64,000 nt of DNA from Clonostachys chloroleuca. Lineage: Eukaryota; Ascomycota; Sordariomycetes; Hypocreales; Bionectriaceae. The DNA is taken from assembly GCA_037952775.1 (NCBI GenBank), contig JBANAY010000003.1:19840001-19904000 (forward strand). Direction: 5' to 3'. Positions within the stretch are counted from its first letter, which is position 1, and each line of letters starts with the position of its first letter. Of the stretch, positions 21,710-32,850 are shown piece by piece. The translations under genes and the position numbers were made by a program. The notes beneath the pieces are model-generated. The model was not told the DNA's origin and did not search any database. It was given only the letters and a program-made list of their open reading frames with translations.

Positions 21710-22054
21710 TCATATCGTCCGCCACGACCACGAATCTTTCAGCAGCTTCCCCTCACCTCCGCAAGTCTCGCAAGTACGCAGACTCTCCTCGCTAGCCTTT
21801 GCAATTGCCTCGTAAATCTCATCGTTCTAGCGGTTCATGTAGAATACAAGAGCCCCAAATTTTTCCTTTACCTGAACTGCGGTGTAGACATTTGGTTTCA
21901 TATCGTCGTGATTGGATATAATGTCGGCAAGGTTGGCGGAGAGGCGGTATATGATATCATACCAGCCGTCGAGACACTCGAATTGTTTGTATTGAAGGTT
22001 TGCGTAAAGCTCGGGAAAGTCGGTGCAGAGCTTTATCTCGAGGTCTTTGCGCAT
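21710..22054 (-). pseudogene. bacterial-type small protein gene with internal stop
   Basis: From the Met at 22054 (MRKDLEIKL) the frame encodes LCTDFPELYANL, FECLDGWYDIIYRLSANL and AVQVKEKFGALVFYMNR, then a TAG at 21827-21829, and continues in the same phase with NDEIYEAIAKASEES and LRTCETCGGEGKL to a TGA at 21710. This order (MRxDLExxL, GDGWxxLIxxL, VQVKEKFGxLRFY, a helix, then TCExCGxxG) is that of a widespread unnamed bacterial and phage protein family that I recall from bacterial genomes. The family's final Cys-rich residues are missing, and the usual GDGW Gly is Leu. The stop could be CAG to TAG. A likely explanation is old horizontal transfer followed by decay. Function of the family is unknown to me; its Cys pairs suggest a zinc knuckle. 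Confidence 0.65.
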
Positions 22055-22329
22055 GTTGGATGGCGAGTTTCCGGCTACAGGCAATATTGCCAGTCTGCGC
22101 AGAAGGGTGTACGAGTTCGGAAATTAGCGATGTTGTGAAGAAGCTGTGTTCACTTTCGCATTCAGCTGGCTTGGACATGGAACAAAGGAGCACTGGAACC
22201 GGATTTTAGGCTACCGTTGGAACTTCCAGGCACCCGTTCGCTCAAAACGGAAGCCGTCGGGCTAAATGCTGCGCCGAAGTATTTGTGGTTTGACGAGCGG
22301 AATACGGCTGTATTGGAAGCAAGGCAAGC

Positions 22330-22470
22330 GATCGAAACAAACGATTACGATGATGATTGAAGGGAAAAGCTGGTGTAATTGGAAGGAAGGTTCGTCTGAG
22401 TAGAGAATTATTCGCTTATCGATTTATCGATTTATCGATTTGCCGATAAGCGATAAGCGATAATTCGTTG
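22330..22470 (+). repeat. GATA-palindrome element, copy 2
   Basis: Second copy of the element at 11770-11885. Here the arm is expanded: tatcgatt is repeated three times (about 22418-22441), followed by gccgataagcgataagcgataa, giving a longer potential hairpin between 22414 and 22463. Confidence 0.5.
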
Positions 22471-22921
22471 CATCCATAGTATTGCCCTACTGAAAGACAA
22501 GATATCTGTAATGGGATGTTCCTTGGTCTCTTGGGAGAGGGAGTCTGTCCTGATTATGGAGCTGCTGTGCGTCCGCTTCCCAGTCGCCAACCCCGGGGTG
22601 GTAAACCTTTATCGAAACATTCGTCCACGGTACTTAAGCGAGGGCCATGCTAAGGAGAACATTGCTGTCAAAGTACAGGAGTGATGAGAAAGGGGTGAGT
22701 GGGAATTTACACAGATACGGTCAGGTGCGAATCGATTTTAATTGAGAGCTAAGTGAACGAATAGCCAGTAGCCACTTGTTAAGCTGGAGACTTGTGTGAA
22801 AATACATTGCCAACTCTCTGAGCACTCATACATAATAATAAATGGACAACCCTAGTATTTCGATCTCACTGATTCTCCGGCACCTGAGATTGCCAATCCT
22901 TTACATGACCATCGTAGTTCA
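22471..22921. other. intergenic
   Basis: The 3' flank of the large F-box gene; no gene seen. Confidence 0.45.
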
Positions 22922-24709
22922 TTACTCAGAGGCAGCAGAATCAGACCATTCGTAATCATCGTCTTCCTCACTGGAGCCGTCCTGGCTGTCGTAATCATAG
23001 CAATCCTGGTCGTCCTCCAGCTCGCCGTCCTCAGACTCGTCATCGATATCGTAGGGCAAATCTTCAATATGGCGAGCATCCTTGATGATGCCCAAAGCGA
23101 CAAGTTCCTCATCGGCCAGATTAGGCCGCTCATATGCCGGGTCAAACTCATCATGCAGTATCCCCTTCTCGCATAACTCGTTGGAATAAAAAGCGAACTC
23201 CTCTGGCTCCATGTCGTCGTAAGAGAAGGGGTTAGGCCCATCACCGTAGATGAAATCCTCAACCTCCTTGTCGGCCGTAATGTACCGACCAGGTACTGGC
23301 TCCAACATGTCTACCCGGATGACAATCCTGGGTCTGTCATCTTCGGATCTAGTGCTCCATCCGAGCTTGTTTCGCATAGCCTGCATCAGGTCGTAATAAG
23401 TCTTCCCTCTCGCTCCCATCTGGAAACGAAAGAAGCCAAGCTCCAGAGAGCTCAAGGTGTCCGGCATGGAAGACAGGAAGTCGACCAAGTCGTCGATATC
23501 CACCTTGAAGCCTGTTAGTCCGAAATGCTCAAGCCACTTCCATTTGTCGATGGGGAAGAGGGTGCGGAGAGGTGGGAAACTCCCGTCATAGCCTTGGCGG
23601 TTGCAGTGCAAGCTGAAATGTTCCAGATCCGGACTGTGGTCAAGAGCCTGGCGTATGGACTGGCTAATCTCCTCGAGAGGATTGCCAGTTCTCAAGGCTG
23701 GGACTTCGATGGATAGATCCAGGCGTCTTAGTTTACTAGCGACTGTGTTGAAGTACCCAGACTCCTCGTTTCTGGAGTGGAACATGTCGACAGGCACGCC
23801 ATAGTCAAGTCCGTGAACGTTAATTTCAAGCTCGGTTACTCGGTTTTGCCGTAGGGCCAGGTCCTTGAGAACGAAGTGGACGGCATTCCATGTGATCTTT
23901 GAGGCCTCATGAAAGCTAAGCCAGCGGTTTGCGTTGAAATAACCGGCCCTGCCCACGTACGATGGCCATGAGCGTGGGATCGGATAATTGAAGCCTCTGG
24001 GAAAATCGCGGATCATTGGAGTCTCATACAGTGGAGTAAAAAGAAACCCGTGGCAAACAGGCGTGATGGTGACTTTCTTTAGATTGGGGAACCGGTAGAG
24101 AGCAGTTCGAAAGGCGCGAATGTGTTGACCGTCGCAGATGATATCCTCCTGTTGATCATATAGTTCTTTGAAGTAACGAACTGACTGCGAAATGGGCATT
24201 TCGTTCTTCATCTTTTCCTCTCGCTCCAGGTGAGCAGGTGTGTCGCAGTCATTTCCTCGCCTGGCGCGGATGTCGCGAATGTTTACAGCACAAGCTTCGG
24301 CGTACAGTTCGTGAAACTCATCTAGCATGCCCAGACTCTGTCGAAGCAGCGACCGTCGATCCCGGATAAGCTCAGGTTTTGGCTCTCGGTAAGGAATTCC
24401 CATAGAGCCGCCGTATTCACTGCTAACCCTCATTTCCCAAAGGTTATCTGGACCCGCCAGGAAACTGTCATCCCAAATGAGCTGCTCAACATGGTGTCGT
24501 CGGGTCTCGTGATTGGATATGGCCTCAATGACTTCGATGTTTCGTGGGTTGGCGGAGAGGAAGACGCGTGAGATCCGGATCTTCACGGTCTCGGCGAAGA
24601 AGGAAGAAGCCTGGCGAAGGCTTTTCTTGTCTTTGTTGGGTAGGTAAGAGACGATGTCGTCGAGTATCTCTCGAGGAACACTGGAGAAGCTGCCCCGTGC
24701 TTCTTCCAT
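22922..24709 (-). CDS. F-box domain protein, about 595 aa
   Basis: The frame is open from 24760, but I choose the Met at 24709 (MEEARGSFSSVPREILDDIV) because the F-box begins a few residues later (VPREILDDIVSYLPNKDKKSLRQASSFFAETV), as is usual. F-box proteins bind Skp1 and bring substrates to an SCF ubiquitin ligase. The rest is long and leucine-containing, with blocks such as HFGLTGFKVDIDDLVDFL and LSSLELGFFRFQM that resemble irregular leucine-rich repeats used for substrate binding. The last about 60 residues are very acidic (DDESEDGELEDDQDCYDYD, SSEEDDDYEWSD). No intron is needed. Substrate unknown. Confidence 0.75.
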   Translation of the reverse strand: MEEARGSFSSVPREILDDIVSYLPNKDKKSLRQASSFFAETVKIRISRVFLSANPRNIEVIEAISNHETRRHHVEQLIWDDSFLAGPDNLWEMRVSSEYGGSMGIPYREPKPELIRDRRSLLRQSLGMLDEFHELYAEACAVNIRDIRARRGNDCDTPAHLEREEKMKNEMPISQSVRYFKELYDQQEDIICDGQHIRAFRTALYRFPNLKKVTITPVCHGFLFTPLYETPMIRDFPRGFNYPIPRSWPSYVGRAGYFNANRWLSFHEASKITWNAVHFVLKDLALRQNRVTELEINVHGLDYGVPVDMFHSRNEESGYFNTVASKLRRLDLSIEVPALRTGNPLEEISQSIRQALDHSPDLEHFSLHCNRQGYDGSFPPLRTLFPIDKWKWLEHFGLTGFKVDIDDLVDFLSSMPDTLSSLELGFFRFQMGARGKTYYDLMQAMRNKLGWSTRSEDDRPRIVIRVDMLEPVPGRYITADKEVEDFIYGDGPNPFSYDDMEPEEFAFYSNELCEKGILHDEFDPAYERPNLADEELVALGIIKDARHIEDLPYDIDDESEDGELEDDQDCYDYDSQDGSSEEDDDYEWSDSAASE

Positions 24710-24796
24710 GATGGAGCACAATGGTAAGGGAAACCAAGGGCGTAGGCTAGATGGAGACAAAAGCGAGGTTTATTGGGAAGAAGAAGATCAAGATGA

Positions 24797-24990
24797 GAGG
24801 ATGGAGGAGGTGGGAAGATGGAGGAGTTGGGAAGATGGTGGAGGTGAGAAGATGGAGGAGGTGAGAGGATGGAGGAGGTGGGAAGATGGAGGAGGTGAGA
24901 AGATGGAGGAGGTGAGAGGATGGAGGAGGTGGGAAGATGGAGGAGGTGGGAAGATGGAGGAGGTGAGAGGATGGAGGAGGTGGGAAGGCG
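24797..24990 (+). repeat. polypurine minisatellite, 16-bp unit
   Basis: About twelve tandem copies of a 16-bp unit close to gatggaggaggtgaga, nearly all purine on the plus strand. The copies differ at a few positions (tgaga/tggga; agg/aag), giving a higher-order pattern of longer period. It sits about 90 bp upstream of the F-box start. A polypurine tract of this length can form triplex (H-DNA) structures and is length-unstable. Confidence 0.9.
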
Positions 24991-26499
24991 GAATAGGTGC
25001 AGGTTTTTTGCTGCTGTTGTTGTGGTTGTTATTGTTGTTGCTATCGTGCTGAGAGCAAGGTGAGCAGGTTCTCACAGCAGCTGCGGGCAGCCGCCAGCGG
25101 CCCAGGCAACCAAGTCCAAATCACCTAGACCTTGGAGGCGAGTGATTTCTCCAGCGGTTCATGCTGCATGCTGCGAATAAAAAAGATTCGGCTCAAGGGT
25201 CCACGTTGCTTGACCTAAAAACGACGAACGTAAGCATCTAGGGACACGGCTCACCTTTGCCCATAATGTTGTTGGATCACGTACGTATTAAAAGCGAAAT
25301 GGATGCCCCACTGTTCCCCCACAGCTTAGCCTTTTGGCCTTTTCTCAGCCGACGGCCTGGAAAAATCGAGCCCATGGTTTAATAGACATTGCGCGTGGCT
25401 CTTCCGTCACAACTACACAACTCTCAAAGAGTAATTGGTGACATATGATATCTAACTCGGAATCAAAACACTTCCAATTGGGTCAAGACTTATAGACGTA
25501 AGAACAAAGAGAATAAAGTTCAACAGCAATGGAAGCTGCCTGGGCCTGCCAACTCAACACAATGATAATAATATATTCAGTACTCAACACCGCTTGGTAG
25601 GTTCTAAGTAAGCGTGCGACTCAATTTTCTATGGTTCACATTGATTCATAAGCCAATGTTTACGGGTTAACCCACAAAAGGTTACGATAGTAGGAATGCA
25701 AACTTTCCAGGTGAGGGGTACGTAGAAATAAGCAGCAGTGTGACTTGTTGGACATTGTGTGGTAGAAGGGCAAGTTGATGGGGAGTTCACAAATATTTGA
25801 GTCGTTCTATTTCTAATCTTATGCGGGAAGTTTTCTATTTAGAGCACAAAGCCACGATGTAGGACTGGGAAGATGTAGCCCATCATTGACAGTATGTCCA
25901 TTTTGGTCGGTATTTTCATGAAAAGCTGAGAAAGCTCTCTCAACAACCATACTTCATTTATCATGGGAAGTTTTCAATCAATGTGTTGCGTTCATGAAGA
26001 CGCCAGGGTTACAGAGAGGCATCATCTCAGCACGGCATGGCGAATCAAAGGTTTTAAGCATGCTTCAACACGGATAGTTTTCCTACCCATTTACGGATGT
26101 ATAGGCCACTTTTTTTGTAAACGAAACTTAATTCCGAAGGCCTTCCTAATACAGCGCTTTCTCGCGATCTGGCCCCTGTTGCTCGCGTAATTACGGGCAG
26201 TTCCGTGGTAATACTCTCGCTCTCCGGGTTTCCGGGTCCATCTCCGCTATTCCGCTACTACCCGAGACATAAAACTCCGTTACAACGTAGCGATTGGTGT
26301 AATACGATTGGCTTTGTCTACAAGATGCGAGCTGGAAAGTCTCTCGAGACCTTTCATTGTATATATATATATATTAGGCTTCTCGCCCAACTCAATTGAA
26401 TGCGGACAACCACTCCCATCAACTTTAAAACACACTACAATCACTCCAACACGCTTCCAAAACGATTTTCATTCAACGGTTTCTTTTCAAACCGCAGCA
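24991..26499. other. intergenic
   Basis: Starts with a ttgttg-type run (about 25012-25041) next to the minisatellite. A tatatata run lies at 26359-26374, about 130 bp before the next gene, and may be part of its promoter. No gene seen. Confidence 0.5.
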
Positions 26500-27272
26500 A
26501 TGGCCCCCAAGATCCTAGTCGTTCTCACCAGCGTTGATAAGATTGAGTCTATCAACAAGCCCTGTGGGTGGTTTCTGGTATGTCTTCTCTGGCCAAATAG
26601 TGCTTTTCTTCGCCCATAAACTCTCTCCATGTCTTGAACATGTTTGTTAATCTCTCCATGATTCAGCCAGAGTTCTCTCACCCCTATGATATCCTCGCTG
26701 CCAAGGCCGAAATTGTGGTCGCCTCACCAAAGGGCGGCGTAGCTCCACTTGACCCTGCCTCCCTCGACTTCTCCAAGGACGACGAAGCTGCGATGTCTTT
26801 CTATAAGAACAAATCTGCTGTCTGGGAGAACACCACTCCAGTCAAGGATTTTCTTGGCAAGACAGATGAATACGCCGCCCTATTCTATCCAGGTGGTCAT
26901 GGGCCCATGTTCGATTTAGCCACAGACGCAGACTCCATCAAGCTCGTGCAGGAGTTCGTCGCCGCTGGGAAGCCTGTCGCCGCCGTCTGCCACGGCCCTG
27001 CAGCTTTTGCCAACGTTAAGCTCCCTAACGGTGAATATCTCGTCAAGGGCAAGACTGTAACTGGTTTCACGAATGCAGAGGAGGATGCCATGCAGATGAC
27101 AAGCGCGATGCCGTTCCTGCTAGAAGATGCGCTGGTGAACGCCGGTGCCAAGTTTGTCAAGACTGAACCCTGGGGTGAAAAGGTCGTCACTGACGGGCTT
27201 GTGATTACCGGACAAAACCCTGCCTCTGCTGCTGGTGTTGGAAAGGCCATTCTGCAATCTCTTGGAATTTAA
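26500..27272 (+). CDS. Hsp31-like DJ-1/PfpI protein (glutathione-independent glyoxalase)
   Basis: Two exons: 26500-26577 (MAPKILVVLTSVDKIESINK through WFL) and 26667-27272, with a GT-AG intron in phase 0. The product is 228 residues, typical for the Hsp31 branch of DJ-1/PfpI. Conserved blocks: AEIVVASPKGG, FYPGGHGPMFDLATD, the nucleophile elbow AAVCHGPAAF with catalytic Cys, VTGFTNAEEDA and TSAMPFLLEDAL, and ITGQNPASAAGVGKA near the end. Members convert methylglyoxal to lactate without glutathione and protect against oxidative and carbonyl stress. Upstream sequence has a TATA-like run. No abnormality seen. Confidence 0.9.
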
Positions 27273-27832
27273 TAGCCACTCGACAGTAACTTGTTAATGC
27301 ACGCACGCTAGAAAATGCAAACCTAAATGATGTTAGTGTTTTTTAACCGTTGGGAAAAGTACTACAATGTTGTCGAACTGAAAAAGTTTGCCACTCCATC
27401 ATTGTCAGAAATGAACAGAAATATGAACGGAAAACTATCTCGGGGTTAAAAAATCCGAGCTCAAAAGACAATCACAAAAGTTGACAGGGCCTTGCCGTAT
27501 TCATGAAACAAAAATTGATATTAGAGCTCTCGCTAAACTCAATATATCAGCGCGAGAGCCGGCCACATTTAACAGATAAATTAGTTATAAGTGTAGTTCA
27601 AGATGATGCAGCTTGCTTGAGGTAAAAAGGCGCTCAATATGGCAGTATGATGTATTTAACCTAAACTAAAGCTAGCTTTGATGATACCACCCATATTTCT
27701 GAGAAAGGTAGACTGCTTATTCAAGTTGTTAACTCGGTAGAATTCGCAGGAGGAGTTTCAGGCCTAGTAATTGCGGACATGACCATAGCAATTCGCGCAG
27801 CGGTTCGCTTGGACTGGATCTCTTAGAATGAT
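27273..27832. other. intergenic
   Basis: Convergent 3' flanks of the Hsp31-like gene and the pectate lyase gene; nothing further seen. Confidence 0.45.
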
Positions 27833-28793
27833 AGAGTCTGGCCGGCCGTGCCGTACACTTTGCTCTTCACATTGTCTTTGCCGTACAAAGTGTAAGAGTA
27901 TGGAATTCCGCTAGAGCCTAGAGTGCCGAGGGGGCGGTGTTGGTGCTGCTTCCATAAGAAATATCGCCAGTAGTAGCATAGCCAACTGAATCAGAGTCCT
28001 CTGAAACGATAGCCTTAGTAGCGCAGTTATCAAATACGGTCGATTCGACACGGACTTGGGCCCCCATACGGGTGTTAATAGCGGAGCTCAAAATTCCAAG
28101 GTAATACTGGTTGTAGATGTGGCCGGTCCCAAACCGGATCGATGGAGCGCGCGAGTTGACATTGTACCAGTAATTGTTGGCATAGGTGACACGAAGGTGG
28201 CCAGTATCCTCAGCAGAGTTACTATCACTATGGCCAACCAGAGATGCCTTGTAGTGATCATGAAAGAAGGTGTTTGACACAGTGATATAGTCGGCAGCAT
28301 GTGTAATATCCAACAAGCCATCGTAATAATCCTTGCCATTGTTGAGGTCTGAAGAGAGGTCACAGTGATCAACCCAGACATTGGTAGAGGCCTGGATGCC
28401 AATAGCATCGCCATTGTCAGCAATGACTTTGGAGATGGCCAGGTTGCGTACAATCACGTTAGAAACGCTCTTGATATACAGGCCAACTCCAACCAACTTA
28501 GACCCAGAGGCGCCAATAATGCTCTTATTGGACTTGACACGTGTCTGGTAGCTGCCTGAAATAGTGCCCTTGACATAGATGACAAGCGTGCTACTTGATT
28601 CAGCAGCAGCGGTGAATTGGGCCAGAGTAGAAACAGTCGTGGTTGAACCGCCTTTACCGCCAATATCACAGCTGTCAGTGATTGACGCGCGCTTCTCGAG
28701 GTGAGCAGGGCTCATTTCCTCCTCAGTAGTAGGGGTTGGGCTTGCCGAAGCCAAGCCCAGCAGGGCAAAGTTAATGATACTAAAAAGCTTCAT
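27833..28793 (-). CDS. secreted pectate lyase (PL1), C-terminus frameshifted
   Basis: Open frame 27918-28793 (291 residues) with signal peptide MKLFSIINFALLGLASAS, a short propeptide ending LEKR (Kex2-like), then the beta-helix. Signatures of PL1: VIYVKGTISG, SNKSIIGASGSKL, VWVDHCDLSSD (calcium-binding Asp), LLDITHAADYITVSN, HDHYKASLVGHSD and the catalytic Arg region SRAPSIRFGTGHIYNQYY. It cleaves pectate by beta-elimination in plant cell walls. The frame ends TNTAPSAL, but in the next frame sequence continues with GTLGSSGIPYSYTLYGKDN and GTAGQTLSF to a stop at 27833-27835, exactly the C-terminus expected in this family. A single-base deletion near 27930 explains this; there is no plausible intron. 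The native product would lose about 35 residues unless this is a sequencing error. The span given includes the shifted part. Confidence 0.8.
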
Positions 28794-31700
28794 AATGGAG
28801 TCTGTCTGGGTTTAGAGTGGGACTGTTGGTTCGATTTACTGTGTCTCTTTTGAATTAGTTGCAACTGATAATGGGAGCTATCCTTATATACATCGGATCA
28901 AGTTCACTCTAAAGCAATTCTACTACATAGGTACTCACTCATTCTCGTTCTACTAACCCACCTGCCACATCCGGTTCACCCCGAGATATCTTGACGGGAC
29001 GTCGCAGAATATGGAGAAACTTTCTCTTAATCTAATTGGGGCATTTACTCGCATAACAGTTCACAGCTAGGTACGTTTAGAGTCTCAAGACGCGGGGCTG
29101 GACAAAATACAAGATGTATGCTGCCACATAGGGGACCATGGAAGGAAGTCATCCGTGTGGAAATGAGACCGGCAATTTCACGGTATTTGAACGCGTAATT
29201 TGTTAGTTGATGGTGCGTCAATGTACCCAGTCGGGCCAAAATAAAGCTACGGCATGCATGATGTTCGCTTAGAGCTGGGTGTGCCGAGCAACCGGAGGTC
29301 AGAGTCGCATTGGGGTCTTATTCAATCAAGTGGTATCCAACTTACAAGACAATCTGTAACAAAGCCAAGAACCTCTAGCTCTCTCCAGAATCCTAACAGA
29401 AAGCCGCGTCACCACGTAACATGGACCCACCGAGGAATATGTCGACAACCTCTAATCCATAGTCCACGGCAGTATGGTGCGGAGATCATGTTGTTTCCCT
29501 GCCAGGGGCTACTTTTGCCTCGGTGTTTTCCGGGTTTTGTAGAGCTTGTTGAATAATGTATAGAATTGAGTACTCTCTAGCCACACAAGTTGTCCTATTC
29601 CCTCTGATTTAGGAGAAAAAAGGTGACGGAAGTTGTCCTTTTCTACAACCAACTCTACTCCTATGATATTTTCTATTACTCTTTTTCTCTAGCGCGGGAG
29701 AAGCTCGTCTCTGTTCCCACTAACAACAAGTCGTTCGGCTACCCCGGCAGGCAGAATCTCTTTCCTTGGCGCACCAAGAGAGTGTTACGGTGTATCATAA
29801 TGTAGCTAATATCCTTGGCTGCTTATTCCTATTAAGTAATATTTTTTTCTCATACGGTTGCCTTAACTGACCCCCAGAGAGTTCAATTGGTGCATCTTTG
29901 ATTCTAAAATCCACCGCCATTGGCATCATTGTGTCAGGCGACTCTTATAAGTCCAGATGGTGTCGGAGAGCTCGCCCTTTCGGAGTTGTCTCGCATATAT
30001 CCAACCGCTACATTCATGACCATGTTCATGAGACTTCCCCTGCATGGATGGGGTATATCAGCACAATCCCGTATGCTCCATTGTAAGCTTGGCCGTCCCC
30101 TATATAGAGGATTGGCGGAACAATTATTTGGGAAACTCCGCTGTAGTCATTAATGCATCATCAATTGGATGGTTCGCATCTTGGGGCCGAGATTGCTTTG
30201 TACTTCGAAATGCCCTCCGAATTTCGAATTCCCCAACGTGGTTGGTTTTTCACGTAATTCTTCCGTTTAGAAGGGATAACGACAATTCTCTCCCCTACAA
30301 TTAGGGCAGCATCATTCAGAACTATCAGATGTCACAAAGTGTTTGGAAGCCTGCGGACCATGAAAACGATGCCTCATTAAGGCATACGGAACACACACCC
30401 GAAAAGAATTGTCCGTTGGAGATGTTATACTTTGTAGATCTTCGTGCTACGTGATGCTTGTGGGGCAGCTCAATCTTCAATTTTACCCTACTAGATGGCC
30501 TCATTAAGTCTTTGTCTCCTTTTGAAATCAAATATGTTCTGTCGGGCAGCTGTTGCCCACCACGGCAACGGAGACCCATAAAAGTTATCCGAGATCAACA
30601 ACAATGAACAGAACCGTCACCCAGTAGAGGAACTGATGTGTGTCAGCGTCAAATAGCTGTCGATTCCCCCTTCACAATCTCCCTCTGGAAAGAGTTTTCA
30701 TCGTGGCATATAGAGTGATACCACAATTCGTTGGCAGAGACACTAGTGCCGAAACCGTTGGCCTTCATCTCCTACAAGACTAATCCTCGTACAATCAGGC
30801 ACTGCTTTGATGTCAATCCATTTAAATACTAGATGTAGATGATAATGCTTCAAACGGTTGCTCGGGTGAATTGGTAGCCATGACAAGGAATGGGGCCCAA
30901 CACACCGAATCCTCAAGCAGGCCTATTGAACGTCCGTGTGCTACCTTATCGCTTATGTTCTGCATTGCAGTTCCGACAACGGAAGAATGCTATGCTCACC
31001 GATTCACCCCGGCCAAAATACCCATAGTCTCTATCAGAAATGATCACCGAGACAGGCGATGGCGGGGAACACAAAGGTGCGTGTTTCAAAGCATAAGCAC
31101 ACTCGTTGAGACAAACAGGTCTTTTGTCTTGTTCTCTGGGGCTTGCTGGAATGATGACAGACACAAACCGCTGCTGTATGAGCAAAGCCGTTAATAATCA
31201 ATGCAAATATGCCAAGATTCAGTCAAAGCCATTTGAGTTTAGATTTAGTTATTTTATTATATTTGGAACGAAGAAAGCAGACATTTCTTTTCTTCACAGG
31301 AATTAGGTCGAATTGACTGAAACAGATATTCAGGGGCGTATCCGAGGCCATCGAGTATCATCCGGGGTAGTTATGTCGTAGTCATGTTAAAGGCTTTTTG
31401 TTTCGGGTAACTGCCTGTTCTGACCGGCCAAAATCAATCTTACAGACTGTTGGTCCTTTAGTCTGTTGATCCACTCTCATCATCCTCTCCTACATTCTGT
31501 TTTTGTTTCCCATGGCCCAGTTGCCGTCAATCCAAAGAAGGGAAAAACATTATTTCGCAGGCGACTTTAACTGCATATAATAATGAATCAAATCGCCATC
31601 GAGTATTCCTTTTTCGAATTGATGAATAGTATACGACCAGCGATTATCTGAATAGACAGCAAAGCATGAATTCTTGTAACTCTTATGCTCAGAGATCACA

Positions 31701-32264
31701 CATTCCACAACAGAGCCTGAGACAATAATGACCCGATGCCTAGAACTGTGTCTTAGCATGGTTCATCAAGATTGTCCGCTTTCAGTAGGTAATTAGAGTA
31801 ACAACGAATATAAACCAGCACTTTACCATAATTTCATGGTCCGATGATGAAACACAACAAACAGCAGTGGCTATTAATGGCCCCCATGACCAGGTAAGTG
31901 AGACGGCAGACTCAACTAGGATCTACTTGTAGGATCTTTGCAATTACTCCCCGTCAAACAGAAGTTCCGTTTACTTCCCTGGCATCGATAGGTCAGATTG
32001 GACTGCATCAGATGTCTTGCCGAGGGTTTTATCTCTGTACTGCAAAAGATCAAATAGTTGATAGGAATGATAATGGCTAATAACAAAGTCGGAGGAATCA
32101 TTTGAAATCGCCGATTTCCAAGATCGATTATGATTTTAATGAGTGTTTCCCGGTTATAAAATGCCGATTTGTTCCACGGTAGACTGAGATTCGAGATTCG
32201 AAAAGATCATCAACCCACGAGCTATTTGATAGCAGTGCTCTATAAAAGAAACACACTGCCCATC
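28794..32264. other. long gene-poor stretch
   Basis: A 3.5-kb region with low-G+C segments and many short overlapping frames. Two minus-strand stretches look slightly coding-like: 30325-30760 (frames with ISLVGDEGQRFRH and SANELWYHSICHDENSFQRE, in different phases) and 31550-31759 (SCFAVYSDNRWSYTIHQFE). I cannot assign them to a family and do not call genes. The region probably contains decayed sequence. Confidence 0.4.
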
Positions 32265-32729
32265 ATGAAGTTCTCGCTCACTATGACCACCGTCCTCTTT
32301 TGCGCCACCGCATCATTCGCTTTGCCTGGAGCCACTGAGCAAAACGATATTGCGGTAACCAATGCCGAGGGAATTGATCCCCCTGACATTGACATTGTCG
32401 ACATTGAGTACGATCCTGCCGACTTTGATGAATTAGTCACTCGCGGAACAATCCGTTGCTCCAATCAAGGCAAGATCAAGCGCTTCAAGAAGGAGTACGG
32501 CGGAAAGTGCAATCCCTCAAATAGCAAGGGCTTCTTGAGTGCCCATAATTGCAAGAACAAAGACGGCAAGTCATACCTCTGTGTTCAGAACCGACGAGCC
32601 ACCTGCTATGTAAGTGTTTGATCTAGTTCCTTTTCTTCTTTCCCTCCGTGTTAATCAAAACATCCTAGAAAATCGGGGCTGCTGTGAAGCAGAATTTCGA
32701 AAGTGGGGAGTGCTTCGTGGGTAAATAAA
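32265..32729 (+). CDS. small secreted cysteine-rich protein, effector-like
   Basis: Two exons, 32265-32609 and 32669-32729, GT-AG intron in phase 0; 134 residues. A signal peptide (MKFSLTMTTVLFCATASFALP) is followed by an acidic pro-region (GIDPPDIDIVDIEYDPADFDE) that ends VTR, then a basic domain of about 76 residues with six cysteines (IRCSNQ, GGKCNPS, HNCKNK, YLCVQ, ATCYK, GECF) and many lysines. An acidic propeptide before a basic cysteine-stabilised domain is the layout of fungal antimicrobial precursors, and also of many candidate effectors. No named family is recognised. A TATA-like ctataaaag lies about 25 bp before the start. Confidence 0.75.
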
Positions 32730-32850
32730 GGGAGAGGACAACCTCTCCTTGCTTCCCTGTTGAAAGATTTCCTTTTGTCACTACTCTTCACACCCTCCGG
32801 GCACTTTTTTACGTGTCTGTTCCATTTTTTCGCTGCAAAAGTTCGCCAAT

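Noticed and set aside
24654..25075. Frames across the minisatellite on both strands
   Set aside because: They simply translate the purine-rich repeat (Glu/Gly/Arg/Trp or Ser/Pro/His) and are not genes.
31550..31759. 69-residue minus-strand frame with SCFAVYSDNRWSYTIHQFE
   Set aside because: Looks a little like a secreted-protein end, but no signal-peptide exon with sound splice sites was found upstream.
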